A stretch of DNA of 64,000 nucleotides. It comes from Rhizobium etli CFN 42 (GTDB lineage: Bacteria > Pseudomonadota > Alphaproteobacteria > Rhizobiales > Rhizobiaceae). The stretch spans positions 2,483,001-2,547,000 of the forward strand of contig NC_007761.1 in assembly GCF_000092045.1 (NCBI RefSeq). The letters are read 5' to 3'. This document shows, in pieces, positions 53,127 to 61,880 of this stretch (within the stretch, counting starts at the first letter, position 1; each line of letters begins with the position of its first letter). The notes under the pieces are model-generated. The model was given only the letters and a program-made list of their open reading frames with translations, did not search any database and was not told the DNA's origin. Made by a program: the position numbers and the translations under genes.

Positions 53127-53945
53127 ATGGCAAAGAAGATCGACGAAGAAGCCCTTGCCGAGGCCTATAACCGCGCACTGGCGCTGGAGAAATCAGGTGA
53201 TGTCGATGGGGCCGTGGCGGCCTATGAGGACGTATTGGCGATCGACCCCGAGGACCACGGCGGAGCTGCCGTGCGCATCGCCGCGATGGGCCGCGGCGAA
53301 ATTCCGGTCAAGGCGCCCGACGCTTACGTCGAGACCCTGTTTGATCAGCATGCCGAGGTCTTCGAGGACGTGCTCGTCGAGCAACTCGGCTATCACGTGC
53401 CGATGCTGGTGCGCCAGCGCCTGCAGGCATTGAAGCTCGGGCCATTCAAGCGGCTGCTCGATCTCGGCTGCGGCACCGGTCTCACCGGCGGCGCGCTGCG
53501 CGACCTGTGCGAGGACATGACCGGCATCGACATATCGGAGAAGATGGTCGAGATCGCCCACGAAAAAGATCTTTACGAGACGCTCTTCGTCGCCGAGGTC
53601 GAGGATTTCCTCGACGACAATGACGAGGATGCCTTCGACCTCATCACCGCCACAGACGTGCTGCCCTATCTCGGCGCGCTCGAACCGCTCTTCTTCGGCG
53701 CCGCCGAAAACCTGACGCCGGGCGGTCTGTTCATCTTCTCCTCCGAAACCCTGCCCGAGGAGACGCTTGCCGGCCGCGCCTATATGGTCGGGCCGCATCA
53801 GCGCTTTGCCCATGCCTATGCCTATGTCAGGGAACGTCTGACAGCGACTGGTTTCGAACTCGTCGAGGTATCGGAGATCAACGTCCGCATGGAAGACGGT
53901 CAGCCGACACCGGGTCACCTGGTGATCGCGCGGCATATCGGTTGA
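53127..53945 (+). CDS. SAM-dependent methyltransferase with N-terminal TPR
   Basis: A 272-residue protein. One or two TPR-like helices lead (AEAYNRALALEKSGDVDGAVAAY, then EDVLAIDPEDHGG; about 10-50). A linker with FDQHAEVFEDVLVEQLGYHVP precedes a class I methyltransferase fold (about 105-270) with motif I LLDLGCGTGLTG, DMTGIDISEKM and DLITATDVLPYLG. This TPR-methyltransferase arrangement is common in rhizobia; the substrate is unknown. AAGGA upstream. Followed after 100 bp by the GST gene. Confidence 0.87.
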   Translation: MAKKIDEEALAEAYNRALALEKSGDVDGAVAAYEDVLAIDPEDHGGAAVRIAAMGRGEIPVKAPDAYVETLFDQHAEVFEDVLVEQLGYHVPMLVRQRLQALKLGPFKRLLDLGCGTGLTGGALRDLCEDMTGIDISEKMVEIAHEKDLYETLFVAEVEDFLDDNDEDAFDLITATDVLPYLGALEPLFFGAAENLTPGGLFIFSSETLPEETLAGRAYMVGPHQRFAHAYAYVRERLTATGFELVEVSEINVRMEDGQPTPGHLVIARHIG

Positions 53946-54047
53946 GAGAATAGTTTCACAATTGGCGAACTATTTGTTGCGCATTCTGTTTCGGCCTGAT
54001 ACTTAGTCGTTCGGTAAAGTTTTCTACCGGATAAGAAAGGTCGCCGC

Positions 54048-54734
54048 ATGTCGCTCGTGTTCTATGGGCATCCGCTCGCCTCCTTCTGCCACAAGGTGCT
54101 GATCGCGCTTTATGAAAACGCGACGCCCTTCGAAAATCGCCTCGTCGATCTGTCCGACGAGGCTTCGCGTGCCGATCTCTTCCGCTTCTGGCCGATGGGC
54201 AAGATGCCGCTGCTGAGGGACGAGGCGCGCGACAGCACCATTCCCGAAACGACGATCATCATCGAATATCTCGACCATTACTACCCCGGCCCCGTGCGCC
54301 TGCTGCCGCTGGAGATCGATCGGGCGCTGCAGGTCCGCCTCTGGGACCGCTTCTTCGACCATTATGTCCAGGTGCCGATGCAGACGCTCGTCAGCCATCG
54401 CCGGCGTCCCGAGGGCACGGCAGACGAAATAGAGATGGCCGCCTGCAAAGCGACGCTCACCACAGCCTATGCGATGATCGAAAAGCAGCTGGGTGAAAGC
54501 CCTTGGATAACGGGCGACGCCTTTACTATGGCCGATTGCGCCGCAGCCCCCGCCCTCTTCTATGCCGAGACGCTGGTCCCGTTCTCACAGGAGCAGCCGA
54601 AACTTGGCGCCTATTACGATCGTCTGCTGGCGCGCCCGTCCTTCGCCAGGGCGCTGGAAGAGGCCCGCCCTTATTTCAAGTTCTATCCCTATCAGGACAG
54701 GCTGCCCGCCCGTTATCGGGATGCGGCGGAATGA
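54048..54734 (+). CDS. glutathione S-transferase family protein
   Basis: A 228-residue GST-like protein. The N-terminal fold begins LVFYGHPLASFCHKVLIALYENATPF (shown as LVFYGHPLASFCHK and VLIALYENATPF), with FCHK at the active-site position. WPMGKMPLLRDE and the glutathione-binding IPETTIIIEYLDHYYPG follow. A helical C-domain has WITGDAFTMADCAAAPALF. It is coupled by ATGA to the ArsR gene, so GST-ArsR-SRPBCC forms one operon. A direct detoxification role is inferred. Confidence 0.88.
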   Translation: MSLVFYGHPLASFCHKVLIALYENATPFENRLVDLSDEASRADLFRFWPMGKMPLLRDEARDSTIPETTIIIEYLDHYYPGPVRLLPLEIDRALQVRLWDRFFDHYVQVPMQTLVSHRRRPEGTADEIEMAACKATLTTAYAMIEKQLGESPWITGDAFTMADCAAAPALFYAETLVPFSQEQPKLGAYYDRLLARPSFARALEEARPYFKFYPYQDRLPARYRDAAE

Positions 54735-55072
54735 TCGAAAGCCAGGCGGATCTCGACCGCATGTTTCACGCCCTTTCCGATCGCAGTCGCCGCGGCATGA
54801 TCGACCGCCTCGGCCGCGGCCCCGCTTCGGTCACCGAACTGGCCGCACCGCTCGCCGTCGCCCTGCCGACGGTGATGAAACATCTGCAGGTGCTGGAGGA
54901 GAGCGGCCTCGTGCTATCCGAAAAATCCGGCCGGGTGCGAACCTACCGCCTGCAGCAGGATGCGCTTGCCGCTGTCGAGCGCTGGGTGGAACAGCGAAAG
55001 ACCCGCTGGACCGCTGCCTTCGACAGACTGAATCAATTTCTCGCCGATGAGCCGGAGACCCTCCCCGAATGA
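54731..55072 (+). CDS. ArsR-family transcriptional regulator (pair 1)
   Basis: A 113-residue winged-helix repressor. MFHALSDRSRRGMIDRLGRG is followed by the HTH SVTELAAPLAVALPTVMKHL (about 33-52) and QVLEESGLVLSEKSGRVRTYRL. No metal-binding cysteines, so it is of the non-metal ArsR group that pairs with SRPBCC proteins. The longer frame from 54503 is a shadow of the GST gene; the ATGA overlap fixes this start. The stop overlaps the next gene by 4 bp. Confidence 0.9.
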   Translation: MIESQADLDRMFHALSDRSRRGMIDRLGRGPASVTELAAPLAVALPTVMKHLQVLEESGLVLSEKSGRVRTYRLQQDALAAVERWVEQRKTRWTAAFDRLNQFLADEPETLPE

Positions 55073-55545
55073 CGACACGCTCTGCCGAACATACCACCTT
55101 CGTCATCGAGCGCCGCCTGACGGCGCCCGTCGCCCGGGTCTTCCGGGCCTGGTCGACCCCGGAGTCCAAGCGGCAATGGTTTGCCTGCCACGGCGAATGG
55201 GTGCCGCTGGAATATGCGCTCGATTTCAGGCCGGGCGGTACAGAGAGGAACTATACCGCCGACACCGATGGGCTTCTGCACGCCTATGACGCCCGCTACA
55301 TCGATATCGTGCCGGATACCCGCATCATCTATGCCTATGAGATGAAGCTCGGGCAAACCCGCATCTCAGCCTCGCTCGTCACCGTCGCCTTCGACGTCGA
55401 ACCCAGCGGCACCAGAATGGTCTTCACCGAGCAAGTGGTTTTCCTCGACGGCTACGGCGACAACGGCGCCCGCCTTCAGGGCACCGAGATCGGCCTCGAC
55501 AATCTCGAACTCTTTCTCGAACGCGAGACGAGCCCGATTCACTAA
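55069..55545 (+). CDS. SRPBCC (AHSA1-type) protein (pair 1)
   Basis: A 158-residue START-like lipocalin-fold protein: FVIERRLTAPVARVFRAWSTPESKRQWF (shown as FVIERRLTAPVARVF and RAWSTPESKRQWF), DFRPGGTERNY near 53-63, and MVFTEQVVFLDGYGDNG near 117-133. It binds hydrophobic ligands in related proteins; the true role is unknown. The ATGA overlap with the ArsR gene makes a coupled pair; the same pair recurs inverted at 56805-57535. Confidence 0.88.
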   Translation: MTTRSAEHTTFVIERRLTAPVARVFRAWSTPESKRQWFACHGEWVPLEYALDFRPGGTERNYTADTDGLLHAYDARYIDIVPDTRIIYAYEMKLGQTRISASLVTVAFDVEPSGTRMVFTEQVVFLDGYGDNGARLQGTEIGLDNLELFLERETSPIH

Positions 55546-55562
55546 CGCGGCCCGACGACGTG

Positions 55563-56018
55563 TCACACGCTGCTTGATTTCTTCCGCGAACCGGCCGCCC
55601 GCACCGACGCGTTCAGCGCAGCCGCGGCTCGAATGAGCGCCTTCAACGCCTCCCCATCGATCTCGTCGCCTTCATGAAAGTCGATGGCACGCCGGGTGTT
55701 GCCGTCGAGGCTGGAGTTGAAAAGGCTGTTCGGATCCTCAAGCGACGCTCCTTTGGCGAAGGTAAGCTTGACCACATTCTTATAGGTCTCACCGGTGCAG
55801 ATGATGCCGGCGCGCTCCCACACCGGAACCCCTCGCCACTTCCATTCCTCGACCACTTCGGGTTCGGCCTGCTTGATGAGCGCGCGGACCCGCGCGAGCA
55901 TGTCGCCGCGCCAATCCTTGAGCTCCTCGATCCTCGCATCAATCAGTTGAGAGGGAGAGGCTTGCCCGTTCCCTTCCTCGGAATCAATCTTCTTCACGGT
56001 TGCCGTCGCCTTCTTCAT
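55563..56018 (-). CDS. DUF1801 (YdhG-like) protein, copy 1
   Basis: A 151-residue soluble protein. After a Lys-rich N-terminus, LIDARIEELKDWRGDMLARVR then IKQAEPEVVEEWKWRGVPVW match the DUF1801 pattern with a conserved central Trp-rich segment. It ends GSRKKSSSV. The start follows GGGAGA in the minus strand; an ATG 13 codons earlier is less likely. It is the sister of the next gene, with which it is probably co-transcribed. Biochemical function unknown. Confidence 0.83.
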   Translation of the reverse strand: MKKATATVKKIDSEEGNGQASPSQLIDARIEELKDWRGDMLARVRALIKQAEPEVVEEWKWRGVPVWERAGIICTGETYKNVVKLTFAKGASLEDPNSLFNSSLDGNTRRAIDFHEGDEIDGEALKALIRAAAALNASVRAAGSRKKSSSV

Positions 56019-56053
56019 ATTTATCGTTCTCCCGTCGCCGCGCATCAAAAATC

Positions 56054-56524
56054 TCACATCCGTTCGCCGGGCAACCGGCTCGCCTGCTCCACCCAGGAGG
56101 CGATCTGCGCATCATCGAAGGGATCGTCTTCGCGGATGTCGAGGTAGCGCACCTCTTTCTGCTTAGACTCGCCTGGCGGCAGGGGATGCAGCGACACCCC
56201 CTTGAAGAAAGCCACCTTGACATAGCTGGCGTAGCAATGGATTCCGAGGAACCAACCCTGCCCTTCCACGCCGTAAAAGGGCGAGTTCCATTTGACCGCC
56301 TTGCAGACGCCCGGCACGGTTCTGGAGATCAGCGCATCGAGGCGACGCCCGATCTCACTTTTCCAATCCGGCATGGCGGCGATGTAGGCTTGCACGGACG
56401 CATCGCCATAACCCTTGGGAATTTGCGGGTTGCCGCCCGACAGAAGCTTCGGTGCCGCCCCCGCCGGTTTGGCGGCGGTGTTTTTCGTGACCTTCTCCGC
56501 GCCTTTCGACGTTCTGCCCGCCAT
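56054..56524 (-). CDS. DUF1801 (YdhG-like) protein, copy 2
   Basis: A 156-residue protein: a basic Ala/Lys-rich leader (1-35), then VQAYIAAMPDWKSEIGRRLDALI and VPGVCKAVKWNSPFYGVEGQGW near 70-90, typical of DUF1801. A conserved end DPFDDAQIASWVEQASRLPGE follows. The frame is open far upstream (to 56710), rejected because that stretch is a shadow of the small membrane-protein gene; AGGAGGAAA precedes the chosen ATG by 4-5 nt. Confidence 0.83.
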   Translation of the reverse strand: MAGRTSKGAEKVTKNTAAKPAGAAPKLLSGGNPQIPKGYGDASVQAYIAAMPDWKSEIGRRLDALISRTVPGVCKAVKWNSPFYGVEGQGWFLGIHCYASYVKVAFFKGVSLHPLPPGESKQKEVRYLDIREDDPFDDAQIASWVEQASRLPGERM

Positions 56525-56534
56525 AGATTTCCTC

Positions 56535-56756
56535 CTATCCGCCGATGCCTCCGACGCCGCGCCGTTTCGTGGCATAGGGCAGCACAAACAAGATGAGACC
56601 AGTAACGAGAAGCAGGCCGAGCGGCAGCAACCCCAAGAGCCCAATCCAGACCGCCGACTTCTCCTGCACCATGACGATGATATTGACGATGACGGCCAGC
56701 GTAAAGGCAATGGAGAGCCAACGGTGGACCTGCCGAAACCAGTTGTTCCAGTTCAA
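56535..56756 (-). CDS. small two-helix membrane protein
   Basis: A 73-residue protein, MNWNNWFRQVHRWLSIAF first, then helix 1 (about 15-30, FTLAVIVNIIVMVQ) and helix 2 (about 37-60, WIGLLGLLPLGLLLVTGLIL). The tail is basic and Gly-rich (KRRGVGGIGG). No enzyme motif is present. It is 10 bp upstream of DUF1801 copy 2 on the same strand, so probably in one operon with ArsR-SRPBCC pair 2. The Trp/Arg N-terminus resembles the PepSY-type small membrane proteins. Confidence 0.78.
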   Translation of the reverse strand: MNWNNWFRQVHRWLSIAFTLAVIVNIIVMVQEKSAVWIGLLGLLPLGLLLVTGLILFVLPYATKRRGVGGIGG

Positions 56757-56804
56757 TGAAGCCTCCTCGAAATGAGCTCGACCGGCCGCCCGCTCGGCGA
56801 CGGA

Positions 56805-57215
56805 TCAGTCAACCCGCGGCAACATCTGTTCCAGCTTGTCGAAGAATTGGGGCCACCCGCTCCTGGCGCCGCCATAGGCCTGCCGCTGATCCGCCCGGAA
56901 ACCTGACTGCTCCATGCGCAGATGCGTACCCGCGCCCGTCGGCGTGAGCGTCCAGGTCACGACGGTTTCGAGGCCATAGGCTCCCCAGCTGTAGGCGAGG
57001 ATCTTGTGGGGCTCGACCTCCAGAACGCGGCAGTCGACCACGCCCCAATCGGCGTTGAAGTTGAAGCTATGGTCGACGACCGGCTTGAAGTCGCTTTTCA
57101 TCAACCACTCCTGGATCAGGTGCGGCTGGGTCAGCGCCCGCCAGATCTTTTCCGCCGGAAAAGGCATCTCCCGCTCGATGACGACGGAACGTGTTTTGGT
57201 CGATATGTCTGTCAT
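56805..57215 (-). CDS. SRPBCC (AHSA1-type) protein (pair 2)
   Basis: A 136-residue START-like protein: SVVIEREMPFPAEKIWRALT then QPHLIQEWLMKSDFKP, with TWTLTPTGAGTHLRMEQSGF near 90-110. The usual AHSA1-type pocket fold. The start overlaps the ArsR stop by 4 bp (ATGA) as in pair 1. Sequence identity to pair 1 is low to the eye, so it is not a recent duplicate. Downstream come the small membrane protein and both DUF1801 genes. Confidence 0.87.
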   Translation of the reverse strand: MTDISTKTRSVVIEREMPFPAEKIWRALTQPHLIQEWLMKSDFKPVVDHSFNFNADWGVVDCRVLEVEPHKILAYSWGAYGLETVVTWTLTPTGAGTHLRMEQSGFRADQRQAYGGARSGWPQFFDKLEQMLPRVD

Positions 57216-57535
57216 TGATCCATCCTCTTCAACAAATCTTCGAGCGCATTGAAGCGGCTTTGCCAGAAGCCGGCCATCTCGCTCGTCCAGTCGACCAGGG
57301 GCGCAAGCGCGCCGAGCTGCGCGCTATAATGCGTCTGTCGCCCCTCATGACGGTCGCGCACCAGCCCGGCTTGCTTCAGCAGCCCGAGATGTTTCGAAAC
57401 GACTGGCTGCGAGACCCCGGCCTGCGCCGTCAACGCCCCGACCGTCTTTTCCCCTTCCCGGCACAGCCGCTCGAAAAGCGCGCGCCGGGTGGGATCCGCA
57501 AGCGTCCTGAAGAGCACGTCCTGAACGTTCGACAT
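57212..57535 (-). CDS. ArsR-family transcriptional regulator (pair 2)
   Basis: A 107-residue winged-helix regulator: DVLFRTLADPTRRALFERLC at about 5-24, HTH KTVGALTAQAGVSQPVVSKH near 30-49, then LGLLKQAGLVRDRHEGRQTHY. It lacks metal-binding cysteines in the usual place. The first gene of a minus-strand operon (ArsR, SRPBCC, membrane protein, DUF1801 x2). An AT-rich promoter region follows at 57536-57620. Confidence 0.9.
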   Translation of the reverse strand: MSNVQDVLFRTLADPTRRALFERLCREGEKTVGALTAQAGVSQPVVSKHLGLLKQAGLVRDRHEGRQTHYSAQLGALAPLVDWTSEMAGFWQSRFNALEDLLKRMDQ

Positions 57536-57746
57536 TGAATACCCATACCTAAAAAGCTATGAATAAACCTATAGCCATCGAGATATACGTATGTCAAGCG
57601 ACAACACAAAGCGACAAATCTATTGGAAAAACTTACGGTCAATTCGCCAGCGGATACAACAATCGAAAAGACCAAGAACACATCCAGCATAGCCGATAGG
57701 CTATGCATAATTGCGACCGCCAACCTCAAGGGCAACCAGCAGGCAG

Positions 57747-57779
57747 AAAAACGCCGGAAGCCGCAGACGGCTTCCGGCG
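57747..57779 (-). terminator. intrinsic terminator of ssuD
   Basis: On the minus strand CGCCGGAAGCC-GTCTGC-GGCTTCCGGCG followed by TTTTT: a stem of about 11 bp and a T run, 26 bp after the ssuD stop. Confidence 0.85.
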
Positions 57780-57805
57780 ATACATGTACTGCACCTTGTT
57801 TGAGT

Positions 57806-58981
57806 TCAGGAGCCCGAGACCATTTTCAGGTTGCCGCCATGGCTGCCGCCGGCAAAGATCTGCTTGCGGCCGAACTCATTGTTGAAGGCCAGGCGCTGCT
57901 GCTCGCGGGTAATGCCGAGTTCCGGGAAGAGCAGTTCGGCCACACGATAGGCCTCTTCGAGATGCGGGTAGCCGGAGCCGATCACTGTATCGATGCCAAG
58001 CTCCTGATATTCGCGAAGGCGGGCGGCCACCGTCTTCGGAGAGCCGACAAGCGCGGTGCCTGCGCCGGCGCGCACCAGGCCGACGCCGGCCCATAGATTC
58101 GGCGAGACCTCGAGCTTGTCGCGGCGGCCGCCGTGAAGAGCGGCCATGCGCTTCTGTCCGACCGAATCGGATTCGTGGACGAAGCGTTCCTGCGCCTCGC
58201 GGATCGTATCGTCGTCGAGATGACGGATCAGCCGCTCGGCCGCCTCCCAGGCTTCTTCGTCGGTTTCCCGCACGATGAAATGCAGGCGGATGCCGAAGGT
58301 CACCTCGCGGCCCCGCTCGGCCGCAGCCTTGCGCACCTTTGCGACCTTCTCGGCCACCTGCGCCGGCGGCTCGCCCCAGGTCAGGTACTTGTCGACGCGG
58401 CCGACCGAGAAGTCGATGCCCGCATCCGACGAGCCGCCGAAATAAAGCGGTGGGCGAGGGTTCTGCACAGAGGGAAAGCCGAGGCGCGCATTGGTCGCCT
58501 TGATGTATTTGCCGTCGTAGCTCGCCGTCCCCTTGTCCAGCAGCTCTTCAAACACGGTGAAGAACTCCTCGGCATGGGCGTAGCGTTCGTCATGCTCGAG
58601 ATGGATACCGTCGCCGGCGAGCTCTGCCGGGCTGCCGCCCACGACGATGTTGAGCAGCAGGCGGCCGTTGGAAATGCGGTCGAGCGTCGTCGCAAGACGC
58701 GCATAATAGGCAGGCGATGCCGTGCCCGGGCGGATCGCCACCAGGAACTGCAGCTTCTCGGTCTTTGCCGCCAGTGCGGCTGCCGTCACAAAGGATTCCT
58801 CGCACGCCACTCCGGTCGGCAATAGCACGCCGGAATAGCCGAGCCGATCTACGGCCTGCGCGATCTGGGTGAGATAGCCGATTTCCGGCGCCCGGTTGAG
58901 GTCGGAGGAACCGAGATAAGTGCCGTCGCCCGATGTGGGGATGAACCAGAGAAAATTGATGGGATTGAAGGTGTCGGTCAT
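57806..58981 (-). CDS. ssuD: FMNH2-dependent alkanesulfonate monooxygenase
   Basis: It desulfonates C2-C10 alkanesulfonates to sulfite plus aldehyde when sulfate is scarce. The 391-residue luciferase-like TIM barrel has [16 protein letters not shown] near 8-23, [16 protein letters not shown] near 49-64 (the conserved Cys), [35 protein letters not shown] (broken as [15 protein letters not shown] and [17 protein letters not shown]), and the Arg-bearing mobile loop near 290. The start at [10 protein letters not shown]; the upstream frame is rejected. It stands alone without ssuEACB, next to a possible leader ORF. Confidence 0.94.
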   Translation of the reverse strand: MTDTFNPINFLWFIPTSGDGTYLGSSDLNRAPEIGYLTQIAQAVDRLGYSGVLLPTGVACEESFVTAAALAAKTEKLQFLVAIRPGTASPAYYARLATTLDRISNGRLLLNIVVGGSPAELAGDGIHLEHDERYAHAEEFFTVFEELLDKGTASYDGKYIKATNARLGFPSVQNPRPPLYFGGSSDAGIDFSVGRVDKYLTWGEPPAQVAEKVAKVRKAAAERGREVTFGIRLHFIVRETDEEAWEAAERLIRHLDDDTIREAQERFVHESDSVGQKRMAALHGGRRDKLEVSPNLWAGVGLVRAGAGTALVGSPKTVAARLREYQELGIDTVIGSGYPHLEEAYRVAELLFPELGITREQQRLAFNNEFGRKQIFAGGSHGGNLKMVSGS

Positions 58982-59226
58982 GGAAACGGTCCTTTGCTGC
59001 GAAATTCTAAGATCGGCTCGCGCGGCAAGCCGGCTCTTGGCGAGCGGACATATTCCCGGCATGGATGCACACTGTCGCCGCGCGAATGCCCGGAAGGGCC
59101 GCGGTGGCAGCAGGAACAAGGCTGGGCGTCTGTCTGGGCGTGAGCATTTGAATGTCCTGTCGGTCGGCGGCGGTTGCCACGCTCCGTTCCAGAGCTGGCT
59201 TCCGATCGCAGAAATACTGACATAGA
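58982..59226. other. 5' region of ssuD
   Basis: About 245 bp between the ssuD start and the short reading frame at 59227-59259. It is GC-rich with no supported gene; long frames on both strands look like shadows (Arg/Pro/Cys-rich). Confidence 0.35.
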
Positions 59227-59259
59227 CTACAAATTATATCGACAATATCGCTTTGCCAT
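59227..59259 (-). other. possible leader peptide upstream of ssuD
   Basis: A 10-codon minus-strand reading frame, [10 protein letters not shown], with a GAGAG ribosome site about 5 nt upstream. It lies in a lower-GC patch 245 bp before ssuD and contains one Cys. Whether it is translated or regulatory is unknown. Confidence 0.3.
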
Positions 59260-59371
59260 TATCACTCTCTTCGCGGAATAATTTTTCGTATCCCCATGCC
59301 GCCTTCCGCAAATCCTCCCGGCGTCGCGATCAGACGGAGCTCCCTCGCCCGCCTCGCTACCGCTCTCGGTA

Positions 59372-59726
59372 TTAAGCGGCCAACAGCTCGCGAATGAGGG
59401 CGGCACCGCCGGCAGGACGTTTCGCAAACAGGCTCGCCGGATCGACCATGCGACAATATGGCGTCATCGTCGAAACCGGTTCGCCCTTCTTCAGCGCGCC
59501 GAAGGATAGTTCGGCGATCTCACGCAATGCCGCTGCACCGTCACGGGCGGCAGGCATCCGCTCCGTATTGGGCGGCGAGACGGCGACGCAGGACGCCGGC
59601 CTCGGTGAGAACACCTTCACGCGTCAATCGAATCTGCTCTTCGATCATCTGCCGCGACGGAATAGGCATCGCCTGCGTGCCGCTGCGCCCCTTGCGACGT
59701 GGCTCGATCGTCGGAATTTCGTTCAT
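59372..59726 (-). pseudogene. frameshifted small gene of unknown function
   Basis: MNEIPTIEPRRKGRSGTQAM at 59726, then IPSRQMIEEQIRLTREGVLT, then EAGVLRRRLAAQYGADAC, is one frame. Near 59546-59555 the frame ends at a TGA and a second frame continues ARDGAAALREIAELSFGALK, then KGEPVSTMTPYCRMVDPASL to a stop at 59372. One extra C in GCCTGCCGCCC would explain it. Joined, the protein would be about 117 residues. I do not recognise the family. It could be a sequencing error rather than a true pseudogene. Confidence 0.55.
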
Positions 59727-59891
59727 GTCATCCCCGGGGGAAACATTATCCTTTGTTCCCATCTAAGGCTCGGCCGAATAGTGACCGGCATCATATGCGC
59801 CAACCGGAAGGAAGTCCGTCTTCACGACTTTTCTGCTTGCGCCGTTTCGGTTAATCCTCAAGGCCTCTCACTCAAGATAAGGATAGGACAT

Positions 59892-60761
59892 ATGGCTAAA
59901 GTCGCGTTCATTGGTCTCGGCGTCATGGGCTTCCCCATGGCCGGTCATCTGAAGACGAAGGGCGGCCACGATGTCACCGTCTACAATCGTACGGCCGAGA
60001 AAGCCGCTGCCTGGGCCGAGAAATTCTCCGGCAAATCCGCCCCCACCCCTGCCGAGGCTGCCGCCGACGCCGATTTCGTCTTCGTTTGTGTCGGCAATGA
60101 CGACGATCTCCGCTCGGTCACCTCAGGCAAGAACGGCGCTCTGCACGGCATGAAACCGGGGTCGGTGCTGATCGATAACACCACCGCCAGCGCCGAGGTC
60201 GCCCGCGAGCTTTATGCCGCGGCAAAGGAAAAAGGTGTGGATTTTATCGACGCTCCGGTCTCCGGCGGCCAGGCGGGTGCCGAAAACGGAGTGCTGACCG
60301 TCATGTGCGGCGGCGATCAAGCCGTCTTCGAAAGAGCCCGCCCGGTGATCGACGCCTATGCGCGCATGGTCGGCCTGATGGGGCCAGCCGGTTCCGGACA
60401 GCTTACCAAGATGGTCAACCAGATCTGCATCGCTGGCCTTGTCCAGGGGCTTTCCGAAGCGCTGCATTTTGGCAAGCGCGCCGGATTGGATATCGAAAAG
60501 ATCGTCGAGGTGATTTCCAAGGGTGCAGCGGGCTCCTGGCAGATGGAAAACCGCCACAAGACCATGAATGCAGGCAAATACGATTTCGGCTTCGCAGTCG
60601 ACTGGATGCGCAAAGATCTTGGCATCGTGCTCGCCGAAGCCCGCAGCAACGGCGCCAAGCTGCCGGTCACCGCCCTTGTGGACCAATTCTATGGCGATGT
60701 GCAGGCGATGGGCGGCAATCGTTGGGACACATCTTCGCTGCTCGCCCGGCTTGAGAAATGA
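59892..60761 (+). CDS. beta-hydroxyacid dehydrogenase (3-hydroxyisobutyrate / tartronate semialdehyde reductase family)
   Basis: A 289-residue NAD(P) oxidoreductase. The N-terminal Rossmann motif is FIGLGVMGFPMAGHL near 5-19, the substrate-binding DAPVSGGQAGAENGVLTVM near 120-140, the catalytic Lys in GQLTKMVNQI near 171, and GAAGSWQMENR near 215. AAGGATAGGA precedes the ATG. The open frame from 59394 is a shadow. The stop overlaps the next gene by ATGA, giving a dehydrogenase-AlkD pair. The exact substrate cannot be set. Confidence 0.92.
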   Translation: MAKVAFIGLGVMGFPMAGHLKTKGGHDVTVYNRTAEKAAAWAEKFSGKSAPTPAEAAADADFVFVCVGNDDDLRSVTSGKNGALHGMKPGSVLIDNTTASAEVARELYAAAKEKGVDFIDAPVSGGQAGAENGVLTVMCGGDQAVFERARPVIDAYARMVGLMGPAGSGQLTKMVNQICIAGLVQGLSEALHFGKRAGLDIEKIVEVISKGAAGSWQMENRHKTMNAGKYDFGFAVDWMRKDLGIVLAEARSNGAKLPVTALVDQFYGDVQAMGGNRWDTSSLLARLEK

Positions 60762-61441
60762 TAGGTCCCTCCTCTGATCCGGCTGAACTGATCGCGCATC
60801 TCGAAACGCTGCGCTCGGAGGAGAATGCCGCCGGAATGGCGCGATTCGGCATCGTCACCGACCGCGCCCTCGGCATTTCCAATCCCGATATCAGGGCGGT
60901 CGCCAGATTGGCGAAGAGGGATCACATCAGGGCAAAGCAGCTCTGGCAAAGCGATATCCGCGAAGCCCGCCTGCTTGCCCTCTGCACAGCTGAGCCGAAG
61001 CGGCTGACGGCGGAAGAGGCCAGAAGCTGGGCCAATGATTTCAATTCCTGGGAGATCGTCGACTGCGCCGCCGATCTCTTCGTCGAGGCCCGGCTGGACG
61101 AGCTCATACCAGAATTCGCCGCCGATAGGCGCGAGTTCGTTCGCCGCGCCGCCTTCGCCATGATATCAGGCGCCGCCGTCCACCGGAAGAACGAGAGCGA
61201 TATGACCATCCTCGCCTGGCTGCCGCTGATCGAGACCCATTCTCGCGATTCCCGCAACTTCGTTCGCAAGGCGATCAATTGGGCACTGCGCAGCATCGGC
61301 AAACGTAATCGCGGCTGCCATGGCCCGGCGCTGACGCTGGCGAAGCTTCTGGCCGAAAGTCCGGATAAAACCGCGCGCTGGATCGGCAGGGACGCGGTCA
61401 AGGAACTGAGCGGCGAAAAGCTTATGGCGCGGCTAAAATAG
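60758..61441 (+). CDS. DNA alkylation repair protein (AlkD-like, HEAT repeats)
   Basis: A 227-residue protein of the AlkD/AlkC superfamily: GIVTDRALGISNPDIRAVAR near 30-49, EARLLALCTAEPKRLTAEEA then WANDFNSWEIVDCAAD near 88-104, and NFVRKAINWALRSIGKRN near 167-184. AlkD excises N3- and N7-alkylated bases without base flipping. It is coupled by ATGA to the dehydrogenase gene, an odd pairing; no other repair genes adjoin. Confidence 0.88.
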   Translation: MIGPSSDPAELIAHLETLRSEENAAGMARFGIVTDRALGISNPDIRAVARLAKRDHIRAKQLWQSDIREARLLALCTAEPKRLTAEEARSWANDFNSWEIVDCAADLFVEARLDELIPEFAADRREFVRRAAFAMISGAAVHRKNESDMTILAWLPLIETHSRDSRNFVRKAINWALRSIGKRNRGCHGPALTLAKLLAESPDKTARWIGRDAVKELSGEKLMARLK

Positions 61442-61880
61442 CGCGATGCAGCCCTTCGTCTTGAGGCCGTCGCGCATGTTGAGGGCCAGCTTGGTGATGT
61501 TCGTAGTACACGCGATGAGCTCGAGCGTGTGCACTGCATAGAAGACGGTCTCGAACTTCGCGCTTGCGCCTTGACGAATGTTGGCAAGTTACTGCAGAGC
61601 ATCTTCCCGGCGGATTTATTGTTGTGCGCATTGCGCCGAGCAGGAGGGAGCCGATGCTCTTACCGATCGCACGCCTTAAGACCGTCTTCGGTCTCTGACT
61701 TATTCCGGCGGCCTTCGGGAGCCCTTTGTCGATTGGGTTCGGCGCCGGCGTCTCTCTTGTATCTCGTGGCGGATGTTGGCGATCGTCGGGGTCTGCGGGC
61801 GCCGCCTGGTCGTCGGAACAGTGGACAGGCTTCTCTTTCGGGTCGATCCGTTTGGCGGGGGCAGCAACTTTTCTAGGCAT
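61422..61880 (-). pseudogene. degraded gene of unknown function
   Basis: A minus-strand frame from MPRKVAAPAKRIDPKEKPVH (61880; GAGG 8 nt upstream) is open to 61422, but its second half reads as out-of-frame sequence. A different frame in the same place gives AKFETVFYAVHTLELIACTT, then NITKLALNMRDGLKTKGCIALF with a stop at 61438, which looks like the true C-terminus of a protein. Another frame gives CSNLPTFVKAQA just before it. At least two frameshifts are needed to join them. Unidentified. Overlaps the alkD end. Confidence 0.35.

Noticed and set aside
57623..58096. A 157-codon plus-strand frame
   Set aside because: It runs through the ssuD terminator hairpin and is antisense to ssuD.
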